64,000 nucleotides of DNA from Achatina immaculata (Eukaryota; Mollusca; Gastropoda; Stylommatophora; Achatinidae), in assembly GCA_009760885.1 (NCBI GenBank), contig CM019696.1:42206221-42270220 (forward strand), written 5' to 3'. Position numbers and translations under genes: made by a program. Below are positions 24,601 to 36,600 of this stretch, in pieces. The notes under the pieces are model-generated. The model saw only the letters and a program-made list of their open reading frames with translations, was not told the origin of the DNA and searched no databases. How positions within the stretch are numbered: position 1 is the stretch's first letter; each line of letters begins with the position of its first letter.

Positions 24601-27600
24601 GCTATGCAAATTGGTTTACTTCTTCAACACCTGTTCCTTCTAAATATATTTTTCCTTCTTGATTAATGAGAAGTTTCATTATTTTTGTTTCTTTTTTTCT
24701 TTTTAATTTCAAGTCCTATTTTGCTAGCCAGTAAAGACAAGGTATCTTTTTTTATTATTGCATCGCATTCATATTATCACTGATAAGAGTTATGTCACCT
24801 GCAAAATCAAGATCTTCTTGTTGGTCCCATGTACTCAATCAATGCCCGTTTTACCTTTGCAGCATTTTATTATTATTATTATGAAGTCTATGACAATTCC
24901 AAAAAGCAAGGGAGATAATATACATCGTTGTTTCACACCCGTTTCAATCTGGAACCATTCATGCATTCCTTCTTCTGTGTTGACTGTACAAACATATCCG
25001 TTGTAGAGATCTATAATGATGTCAACATTTTAGATGGTATTCCATATAGTCTTAAAATTCTTCTCAATGAATCTCTGTGTACTCTATCACTGCCTTTTTA
25101 AATTAACGTCTATGAAGTTCAGGTAATTATTTTTTGCTTTTCAGTATGTTCTTAAGCATTATTCTTAGAGTAAATATCTGGTGTATAAAAATTTGTACCT
25201 GAAATCATAAACTGAAACTACTTTTGTGTAAAAAGTATTCATTTATTTGTTGTTATTGCTGTTCAGTATGCACTAAACATTTGCAGGAGACCATGTGTGT
25301 ATGTCTGTGTCTGAATAAGTTGGTACCTGAGAGAGACTGAATCTAAGCAATTGAATTTCTGTGTCATGACCTCATTCCCTTTCCAGGCGTCATGATTTTC
25401 AACCAGACTGGCATTGATGACACTGCTATCGAACACCTTCTTTGGGGTGTGGGGTGCGAGATAGCAAAGTTGATTAATGTGCTGTACTCTGTGGCTAGAA
25501 AGCTGTTTGTTCTACTGGGTCTGTGGTTCAAGCCCCAGGTAATTATCTTGTCATTTTACTTCTTTCATGTTTAAAGGTTCTGTATCTAAGATTTTTTAGG
25601 TCTAACCATACAGTACTGTGTTCTGTTACTTTACATGTATGATTATAATGTTACAACAGTTAAACATTTATGGGTGCAATTCAACTACAGATGAAATATT
25701 TATAATGCTATTACAAATAAAATATTTATAATGTTACTACAGATAAAATATCTATGGTTTATAATGCTACTACAGAGAAGGCATTGATAGGTATAATGTT
25801 ACATCATATAACACAGTTCTTGGAAATTCATGACGGGTATTGATCATTATCTTCATGACACTGACAGTTTTTCCAGCTCTCATAACCATAATTGTTAACA
25901 TGGAGGTGGGTTCTGTTATTTTTCTTGTCTGTGCCCAGAGTTCGCAATATTCCTCGTGGATTGTTCTACTCTTTACGTGCCACAGGAAGAAACGCGGACG
26001 TTTAGTTGGATGCCGAAATAAAACCGCGGGTCTTGATATGTTTAGGGGGTATAGTTGTAAAATGGAATGGAAAACAGTATTTCCATGTACTTCCGTGTAC
26101 TTATTATGTTTCAAAATATAACTAAATGTATGAACATTTCATAAATGCAGGTTTTTTTAGGAAACAAGAAGTACTATGATGTTTTTAAACAATGATTGTG
26201 CCCAGCTCACCATCGGCTAGGTCTAGATCTATACTACTTGCCATCTGAAATGTCTAGATCTACTTGTCGATCTCGCATTGTGATTCTATGTTGCATTCTC
26301 GCTAAAGTAATGTCTGAAATAACCTCCTAACTACTTCTCCAGTCGTCTGATATGTCTAGATCTACTTGGGATACATTCAAGAGCAGTGGGGTGGTCACAG
26401 GCCATGTCCATACCCCTATCCACATCATCAAAAATTGAACATTTTCCATGTTTCTCTTCCTTTTTCTCGCTCGGCATCGCTCGTAACTAAGCATTCTTTC
26501 ACCATTTTGAAAAGTGTCACCGGAAACGGGGACAAAATATGTACAATCTAAATGTTACACCGGTTCTTTTATTGAAATAAACCAAGATCGCTATATCGTC
26601 CCTACGTACGGGAAAACCGGAATGCTCGATACATCGATCCGAGGCACGGACAATGTTGTGTACTAGGGATAGATTTTAATATACTATAACCAAGTTTGGA
26701 AACAGAGTTTTACTATGAACAATATTTGTTTTTTTTTTTTAGGTTGGTTGGGTGGCGGGGGGGGGGGGGGGGGGTTAGATTTCAATATACTATAACCAAG
26801 TTCGGTAATAGTTTTACTATGAACAATATTTTTTGGTGGGGGGGGGGGAGGTGTAGATTCCAATATACTATAACCAAGAGAGCTTTACTATGAATATTTT
26901 TTTGGGGGGTGGGGGGGGGGGGGAAGGTAGATTTCAATATACTTTAACCAAGTTTGGAAACAGAATTTTACTATGAACAACATTTTTTTGGGTGGGGGGA
27001 GGATAGATTTCAATATACTATAACCAAGTTTGGAAATAGAGTTTTACTATGAACAACATTTTTTTCACATGTTATTACATAATGTATTGTGTTATAGAGC
27101 TTTCAATTCTTCCCAGCTTTTCATTTCTAACTTTCTTTATAGACCTAGTTGTTGAGCTGATATAAGTCTAGGCCTAGTTGTTGAAATGATGTAAGCTTAG
27201 ACCTAGTTGTTGAATTGATGTAAGTCTAGACCTAGTTATTGAGCCGATGTAAGTCTAGACCTAGTTGTTGAGCTGATATAAGTCTAGACCTAGTTGTTGA
27301 ATTGATGTAAGCCTAGACCTAGTTGTTGAGCTGATATAAGTCTAGACCTAGTTGTTGAATTGATGTAAGCCTAGACCTAGTTATTGAGCTGATATAAGTC
27401 TAGACCTAGTTGTTGAATTGATGTAAGCCTAGACCTAGTTGTTGAATTGATGTAAGCCTAGACCTAGTTGTTGAGCTGATATAAGTCTAGACCTAGTTGT
27501 TGAATTGATGTAAGCCTAGACCTAGTTATTGAGCTGATGTAAGTCTAGGCCTAGTTGTTGAGCTAATGTAAACATAGAAATAGTTTTTGAGCTGATGTAA

Positions 27601-30600
27601 GTCTAGGCCTAGTTGCTGAGTTGATGTAAGTCTAGGCCTTGTTGCTGTGTTGATGTAAGTCTAGATATAGTTGTTGAGCTGATATAAGTCTAGGCCTAGT
27701 TGTTGAGCTGATGTAAGTCTAGACCTAGTTGTTGAGTTGATGTAAGTCTAGGCCTAGTTGCTGTGCTGATATAAGTCTAGGCCTAGTTGAGTTGATGTAA
27801 GTCTAGGCCTAGTTGTTGAGCTAATGTAAGTTAAGGCCTAGTTGTTGAGTTGATGTAAGTCTAGGCCTAGTTGTTGAGCTAATTTAAGTCTAGGCCTAGT
27901 TGTTGAATTGATGTAAGTCTAGGCCTAGTTGTTGAGTTGATGTAAGTCTAGCCCTAGTTACTGAGTTGATGTAAGTCTAGGCCTAGTTGTTGAGCTAATG
28001 TAAGTCTAGGCCTAGTTGTTGAGTTGATGTAAGTCTAGGCCTAGTTGTTGAGTTAATGTAAGTCTAGGCCTAGTTGTTGAGCTGATGTAAGTCTAGGCCT
28101 AGTTGTTGAGCTAATGTAAGTCTAGGCCTAGTTGTTGAGTTGATGTAAGTCTAGGCCTAGTTGTTGAGCTAATGTAAGTCTAGGCCCAGTTGTTGAGCTA
28201 ATGTAAGTCTAGGCCTAGTTGTTGAGTTGATTAAGTCTAGTTCTAGTTGTTGAGCTCTTTTAAGCATTGCTGTTATCTTTTTAGTTTTTCTTCTGACAGT
28301 TAATGTATCATGGTTTTTGTTGTTTTGTGTGTTGTTGTTGTTGTTTATAGTTTTAGCATTTGCTTCTTGTAAATTTTGTAAACTTTGTCAGTTCATATAT
28401 CCTCGGTTTGAAAAATTATTGCTTTACGTACATGCTTCATTCTCAGGCATATTTTTTGTCAGTTCACGAAGTTGTGGAAATCTGGTTGCTAAAGTTATTG
28501 AGCAGGGAATAAGGCCAAGTGTAAAATACAGGGTGATCATGAAGTCTGGAAGAAGACTGATGTGACAATATGTCAAGCGTGCTTTAGAAAGGGCATCAAT
28601 GAGTAGTCTACCTGTGACATATATAGCCAAACTACCTGTGACATGTAACAGTACAAAGCAGAGATCAGACAAAAGAAGATATATAATTTATGCTTTCTAA
28701 TTTTATCTTTGTCACTTAGTGTTGTCTCAGAGTTAAATTTGATTTGATATGATCTCTCTTTTTTTTTTCTCTGCTTATGTAGAACAGATCACATCAGATT
28801 AAAAAAAAAACTCTTGATCACATCAGATTTTTTACTCTGTTTAACTTGATCACATCAGATTTTTTACTCTGTTTAACTTGATCACATCAGATTTTTTTCC
28901 TCTATTTAACTTGGTTACATCAGATTCCCCCCCCCCCTTTTTTAACAATTGCAAGATTACGTGGCAAATTTGAGGCCGATGGAACAGTACAGAATGTAAA
29001 GACGGGACGTTGTGGAAGACCGAGTACATCAACGGTCAACGATAATGTTGTGACTGTTACAGACACAATCCCCTAGGATATCTGTAAGGCAATATTCTTG
29101 TGAGAGTAACATCTGCAAACCCAATGTCCACCGCATTTTGCGGCATGATAAGTGGAAGATCTATATTACAAGATTACTTCATACAAATAATGAGGACACT
29201 CTAGGCAGGTGACAATAGTTTTGTAAGTGGTTTAGAAAAACGTAGGAAGAAAGGGGAGCTTTTGAAGATTGCTTTTAAATTTAATGGTAGTCTTAACAGG
29301 CATAATTATGTGTAATGGACGCATTAAAATCAATACATACTCGTAGAAAAAGCAGTTTATATATCAGGGATAACGGTGTTGTGCTATCTGTCTGCCACAG
29401 GACTGATAGGACCTTTTTACTTTGAAGTGACTGCCGCTGGTGTCGAATGTTGCAAAACAACATCATTCCAGCTTTTATTGACCTGTTTTATTTTGAAGAG
29501 TGTTACTTTCAACAGGATGGTGCCACACCATATTACCACACCCCAGCAGGATGGTGCCACACCATAATACCACACTCCAGCAGGATGGTGCCACACCATA
29601 TTACCACACCCCAGCAGGATGGTGCCCTACCATATTACCACACCCCAGCAGGATGGTGCCCTACCACAATACCACACCCCAGCAGGATGGTGCCCCACCA
29701 TATTACCACACCCCAGCAGGATGGTGCCACACCATATTACCACACCCCAGCAGGATGGTGCCACACCATATTACCACACTCCAGCATGATGGTGCCACAC
29801 CATATTACCACACCCCAGCAGGATGGTGCCCTACCATATTACCACACCCCAGCAGGATGGTGCCCTACCACAATACCACACCCCAGCAGGATGGTGCCCC
29901 ACCATATTACCACACCCCAGCAGGATGGTGCTCCACCACAATACCACACCCCAGCAGGATGGTGTCCCACCACAATACCACACCCCAGCAGGATGGTGCC
30001 CTACCACAATACCACACCCCAGCAGGATGGTGCCCCACCATATTACCACACCCCAGCAGGATGGTGCTCCACCACAATACCACACCCCAGCAGGATGGTG
30101 CCCCACCACAATACCACACCCCAGCAGGATGGTGCCCCATCATATTACCACACCCCAGCAGGATGGTGCCCCACCACAATACCACACCCCAGCAGGATCG
30201 TGCCCCATGACATTACCACACCCCAGCAGGATGGTGCCCCGTCATAATACCACACCCCAGCAGGATGGTGCCCTACCATATTACCGCACCAGTGTGAGAA
30301 ATTTGCTCCATGCACTTTCCCTGGGGGCGGGGGAGGGGTGGATAGGAAAAAGAGGAAATGTGAAGTATTCATCTCCATCTCCATCTTTAGATTTAACTCT
30401 CATGGATTTTTACCTGTGATGAACAATGTGTGCGCCAGAAAATCACAGACACTTCAGGACATGGGACACTTCAGGACATAAGACACTTCAGGACATGGAA
30501 CACTTCATGACATAAGACACTTAAGGACATGGAACACTTCAGAACATGGGACACTTCAGCACATGGAACACTTTAGGACATGGAACACTCCAGGACATGG

Positions 30601-33600
30601 GATACTTCTGGACATGGAACACTCCAGGACATGGAACACTTCAAGATATGGGATACTTCAGGACATGGAACACTTCAGGATATGGGACACTTCAGGACAT
30701 GGAACACTTCAAGACATGGGACACTTCAGGACATGGAACACTTCAAGATATGGGACACTTCATGACATGGAACACTTCAGGACATGGGACACTTCAGGAC
30801 ATGGAACACTTCAAGATATGGGACACTTCAAGACATGGGACACTTCAGGACATGGAACACTTCAGGACATAAGACACTTCAGGACATGGAACACTTCAGG
30901 ACATGGAACACTCCAGGACATGGAACACTTCAAGACATGGGACACTTCAGGACATGGAACACTTCAGGACATGGGACACTTCAGGACATGGAACACGAAT
31001 TTGTAAATACCTGTGCTGCCATTTCACTTGAGACTATTCAGCCTATAACTCGCTCTGCTGCACGTCTTTATCAACAATGCATTGATGTGGTTCGTAGTTA
31101 TTTCTTTATCAACAATGCATTGATATGGTTCGTAGTTATTTCTTTATCAACAATGCATTGATGCTGTTCATAGTTATTTTTTTTATCAACAATGCATTGA
31201 TGCTGTTTGTAGTCATTTCTTTATCAAAAGTACATTGATGATGTTCGTAGTTATTTTGAATATTTGTGACTTTAAGGTAACCAGAACTAGAATAGATACA
31301 AAGCTGTTATTTTTTAGTGGTAAACTAATGCTGATAAAGTATGAGTATATTATTTTGGAACACTTTGAATATAGGCTCCACTGAAATGTCGGATACAAAA
31401 TGAAATTCACTGTGCACTGATGACCAGAACTTTTCATTTACCTGCAGAATACCATAAGCTCCACCAGGACCAGTACCGTTAGTGTATCTGAGCAATTTAC
31501 CACCTCGAGATAGCCTGCTTGCTAAAGCTGCAACCAGTGATGCCTGAATGCCTTGACAGCAAATTATAAAGTGTGTGAATATTTCAATGAACATGATCAC
31601 AAGTATCTAACATTAAAATATGTTAACTTGATCACAAGTATCTAATGTTAAACTAAGTTAACTTGGTCACAAGTATCTAACATGAAACTATGTTAACCTG
31701 ATCACAAGTATCTAATGTTAAACTATGTTAACCTGATCACAAGTATCTAATGTTAAACTATGTTAACCTTATCACAAGTATCTAACATTAAATTATGTTA
31801 ACCTTATCACAAGTATCTAATGTTAAACTATGTTAACCTGATTACAAGTATCTAATGTTAAACTATGTTAACCTGATCACAAGTATCTAACATTAAATTA
31901 TGTTAACCTGATCACAAATATCTAATGTTAAACTATGTTAACCTTATCACAAGTATCTAATGTTAAACTATGTTAACCTGATCACAAGTATCTAATGTTA
32001 AACTATGTTAACCTGATTACAAGTATCTAATGTTAAACTATGTTAACCTGATCACAAGTATCTAACATTAAATTATGTTAACCTGATCACAAGTATCTAA
32101 TGTTAAACTGTCTCTAAACATGAGAAATCTCTTATAGATACTGACTCACTGACTCTAAACATGAGAAATCTCTTATAGATACTGACTCACTGACTCTAAA
32201 CATGAGAAGTCTTCATACAGATACTGATTATTAGCATAGAAATGGAAAAATTTGCCTTAGATTTAAAAACATTAAAGTAGATAGCTGTGACAAAAAATGA
32301 TTGATTAAGCTATTCTGCTTTAAAATAATTGGAATAATGAAAGACTACAAATGTAAAATTTCAGTTTTCCTTCCAGGATCTACCAAAGTAGGAGGAAAAT
32401 ACTGTTACAATGCAAGCAAAGTAGCTTATCACATCCTCAACTTTAGAATAGAGACAAAGTAGTTTATCACTTCCTCATCTTTAAAATAGTGACAGAGTAG
32501 CTTATCACATCCTAAACTTTAGAATGGAGAAATGGGGGTTATCATTTCCCAAGTTTAGAGTGCAGACATTTGGAGCTTATCACTTCCTCAAGTTTAATGT
32601 GCAGACAAAGAAGCTTGTCACTTCCTCAAGTTTAGTGTGCAGAAAAATAAGCTTATCACTTCCTCAAGTTTAGAGTGCAGACATTTGGAGCTTACCATTT
32701 CCTCAAGTTTAGAGTGCATACATTAAGAGCTTATCACTTCCTCAAGTTTAGTGTGCAGACAAAAAAGCTTATCACTTCCTCAAGTTTAGTGTGCAGACAA
32801 AGAAGCTTATCACTTCCTCAAGTTTAGTGTGCAGACAAAAAAAGCTTATCACTTCCTCAAGTTTAGTGTGCAGACAAAGAAGCTTATCACTTCCTCAAGT
32901 TTAGTGTGCAGACAAAGAAGCTTATCACTTCCTCAAGTTTAGTGTGCAGACGTTTGGAGCTTATCACTTTCTCAAGTTTAGAGTGTAGACAAGGAAGCTT
33001 ATCACTTCCTCAAGTTTAATGTGCAGACAAAGAAGCTTATCACTTCCTCAAGTTTAGTGTGCAGACAAAGAAGCTTATCACTTCCTCGAGTTTAGTGTGC
33101 AGACAAAGAAGCTTATCACTTCCTCGAGTTTAGTGTGCAGACAAAAAAAGCTTACCAGTTCCTCAAGTTTAGTGTGCAGACAAAGAAGCTTATCACTTCC
33201 TCAAGTTTAGTGTGCAGACAAAGAAGCTTATCACTTCCTCAAGTTTAGTGTGCAGACAAAAAAAGCTTACCAGTTCCTCAAGTTTAGTGTGCAGACAAAG
33301 AAGCTTATCACTTCTTTGAATTTAAAATACAGAGAAGGGAGTTTCTCATTTCCCCAAGTTTAGAATGCAGACAAGGAAACTTATCACTTTCACATGGTTA
33401 TGAAATATTAGTCAGCATTTTATCAAGATAAAACAATATTCAGCCACTGACAATGTCACAATTTCAGCCAGTGTAAATGCCATTTTCAATCACCAAGACC
33501 CTCATTTAATGCATTCTTTCAACTTTCATTGCACTGATATGACACAATGTTTCAACCATCACTATTCTGATATGGTGCAATATTTTAACTATCACTATTC

Positions 33601-36600
33601 TGATATGGCATGATATTCTACTGTCAACAGCATAATTTAACATCATATTCAGACATAATCATCATGATGTGACACAATATTCACAGCCATTATTATTTAT
33701 GGAGAAATATTTAGTCATTTCTTTGTTGAAATGTTCAACAACCTGATGTTTACTTCACTGAGGTGATAACATATTTCCAGTTACCATTATTTCTAGTTGT
33801 TCTAGTGAACATTTGTTCATGGGAATACTCATGTGTTAAAGTGTAGAGTTTAAAGATTGAAAATAAAATCTTCTTTTCTGTTATATCAAACTCTCCTACA
33901 GATATACTGCAACAACTTTCATTCAGTAAAATGCCACTAAAATGGATGTAAATACTTGAAAGTGTTGTACGCTGAAGACGACATCTTAGGACTGATGGAC
34001 AAGAGGAGGAGGAGTAAAAATAACCAAGAAAAATATAGCAAGATAAATAAAAAAATAAGACACAAATGCAGAGAAGCAAAGGAAGTGTGGTTAAATGAAC
34101 AGTGCAGACAGATAGAGGACTCTCATAATAAAGACAAAAAACATGCACATGAACTCATTTCTCATAAACGTAAAAACTTCTCTCACTCCATTAACACTAT
34201 TTCACTAAACTAGAATGAGAAATGAATTGTACATGCTTGTGCAAGAGAATGACATATCTATGAGTGTGATAATGACATATCTATATGTGATATATTGTGA
34301 CACAAGTGTGAATGATAAATGCATATTTGTTTTAGTTTCCCAAGAGTTTATGATACTGACATAGAAGTAGTATCTTATCTTATATCTTATATCCTTCCCG
34401 TGCCGTTAAACGTCACATAGGGCTCGCAAAGTAGTTCGCCAATTTTTCCTGTCTTCGGCGAGTCTTTCAACCTCATCAAAGGATTTTATGCCTGTTAACT
34501 TGGCCTAGAAGTAGTGTACTGATATAAAAAAAAAAACTAAAGGTAACCCTGTCATGCCTTAGAGGCACATAAGGATATGGTGTTAGTGCCCATATTTTCC
34601 TTGACCTGTCAGCACACTATAGGGTGATATGGTCAGTATCATGCCTGGCCGCCTTTTCCTTCCCCAACTCCAGAAGAAGTCGGGTGCCCATTTCTACAGC
34701 TGGATGACTGGGGTGCCGCCAGCCGGATTCGAATGTATACTGGTATGGGTGTATAATAATGACATACGTGTATGATAATGATATGTGTATATGATAAAGA
34801 CAAAGCTGAGTGATAATGACACTGGTGTAAAGTAATGATATAAGAGTATGGTTATGATATCAGTGTATGGTTATGGTACTTATGTGTGGCAATGATACAG
34901 ATGTATGGTAACGATAAAGGTGTCTACCAATGATATAGGTGTGTAGTAATGATAAAGGTGTGTGGCAATGATATAGGTGTCTGGTAATGATATATGTCTG
35001 GCAATAATTTAGGTGTGTGACAATGATACAGATGTGCGGCAATGATATAGGTGTGTGATAATGATAAAGGTGCATGGTAAATATTTATGTGTCTATCAAT
35101 GATACAGATGTGTGGTATCATTGTTAGACATCATTGATAGATATCTATATCATTGCCACACACCTATATCATTACTACACATTTATATCATAGATGTCTA
35201 TCAATGATATAGAATTATGGTAATGATATAGGTGTGTAGTAATGATATAGGTGTGTGGCAATGATATAGATATCTATCAATGATATAGGTGTGTGGTAAT
35301 GATATAGATGTCTGGTAAGGATATAAATATGTAGGAATGATGTAAATGTATTGAAATGACATAGATATGTGTTAATAATTTATGTATGTGGTAAAGACAA
35401 TGATATGTTGTAATGACATATGTGTTACTGAGATTGCTTTTGTGTGTAAAGAGAAAAAAGAATTGCAGATAGTCCCTAAATAATGCCCATGATAAGTTCT
35501 GCAACACACAGTGTTATCTGTTTGAAAACTATATTATATACTTAGAAAAACCATGTAGAATGATTTGGTGTATCTGAACTGACTAGACAGCCAAGATACT
35601 CTACATATACCATCATCAGGTGCCATGCCGACTGGTATTGGCTATTATGCTTCTCCAGAGTACACGATCCTTCATGCAGGCCATTAGCTCAGTTGGTGAT
35701 CTCCTCTCACACCATCTTATCAGACTTTTTTATAAATAGGAAACTACGAGGTTTTGGTACGGTAAAGTAAGAGAACAAATATTGTAGGATTAAACCTCGA
35801 AAAAATCGTAGACAAAGCACTTTAGTGAGACGTGAGAGAAAGAAAAATCACAAGAGAATTAGCTGGGATTCGAACATGGACTCCGGTAGGACGAGCAGCT
35901 GTCTAGCCACGAGAGAACAGCGTACTATCGACTTAGCCAACTAGCACTTGTTCTCTCGTGGCTAGACAGCTGCTCGTCCTACCGGAGTCCATGTTCGAAT
36001 CCCAGCTAATTCTCTTGTGATTTTTCTTTCTCTCACGTCTCACTAAAGTGCTTTGTCTACGATTTTTTCGAGGTTTAATCCTACAATATTTGTTCTCTTA
36101 CTTTACCATCTTATCAGACTGTCCAGTATCATTTCTCTTGGTCTTCACTTGGCTCTTCTTCCCTCTATTTTTCCTGTTGTTATAATATTTTCAATACCCC
36201 TTCTTCTCATTGCATGTCCCATGAAAGTACATTGTCTCTTTCTTATTTTTTTTTTTACAAGATTTTTTTCTATCTCCAGCTCTTTTTAAACATTCTTCAT
36301 TAGTTATTTTTGCTGTCTAGGGAATTTGCAACATTCTTCTAATAAACCACATTTCTGCTGCTTCCAATAATTTTTGTGCAGACTTGCCTATTGTCCATGA
36401 TTCACTTCCATATAACAAGATAGGTCCAATATAGCATTTTAGGACTCGTTTCCTAACATTCATTGATAAGGATGTGTCAGATAATATGTTTCTCAATCTC
36501 TGAAATGCAGTCTTTGCTTTGCCTATTCTGTTCTTAATTTCTGTTCTGCATTTCCCATCTGAAGTTATTACTCCAAGGTATTTGAATTTCTGTACCTGCT

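Larger units (their letters stand above)
22886..25183 (-). mobile_element. RTE family C copy, broken by two insertions
   Basis: Minus-strand order: reverse transcriptase (25183-24450, with GYVCTVNTEEGMHEWF, IETGVKQRCILSPLLFGI and the FADD region), C-terminal region (23785-23456, LMYACKSWKTTKEIDNKLDS and FENKCLRKIIAMKWN), and 3' end (23011-22886, GIKSVDAVEKLAENKKTW-like, ending in TAAGATGTAAGA). Insertions at about 23785-24450 and 23012-23455 separate the blocks. The second is flanked by GGCATA on both sides. Confidence 0.8.
28940..31275 (+). mobile_element. Tc1/mariner-type transposon relic carrying three internal minisatellites
   Basis: Transposase blocks in the expected order: IARLRGKFEADGTVQNVK and GRCGRPSTSTVN (helix-turn-helix and linker), RISVRQYSCESNICKPNVHR with ILRHDKW, LIGPFYFE, MLQNNIIPAFIDLFYFEECY and FQQDGATPYYH. 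After a first array come VRNLL, GWIGKRGNVKY and LDLTLMDFYL, and after a second NTCAAISLETIQ and LYQQCIDVVRS, then a third array and YFEYL plus stop. Several stops and frameshifts. No terminal inverted repeat pair was found. Confidence 0.78.

Noticed and set aside
25387..25538. Apparent 152-bp exon with AG and GTAATT borders and an open frame
   Set aside because: It aligns over the A box, B box and body with the SINE at 35727-36107, and the strand is opposite to the lysozyme-like gene.
28529..28552. Mariner-like left terminus for the 28940-31275 transposon
   Set aside because: No reverse-complement partner was found near 31275, so the element ends were left open.
29447..30419. Long open frames (up to 266 codons) in several frames and on both strands
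   Set aside because: All are by-products of the 34-bp array; the only real coding relic is the transposase that the array interrupts.
32415..33390. CRISPR-like regular repeats
   Set aside because: Repeats follow one another without unique spacers and the DNA is animal; the same holds for all other arrays in the window.
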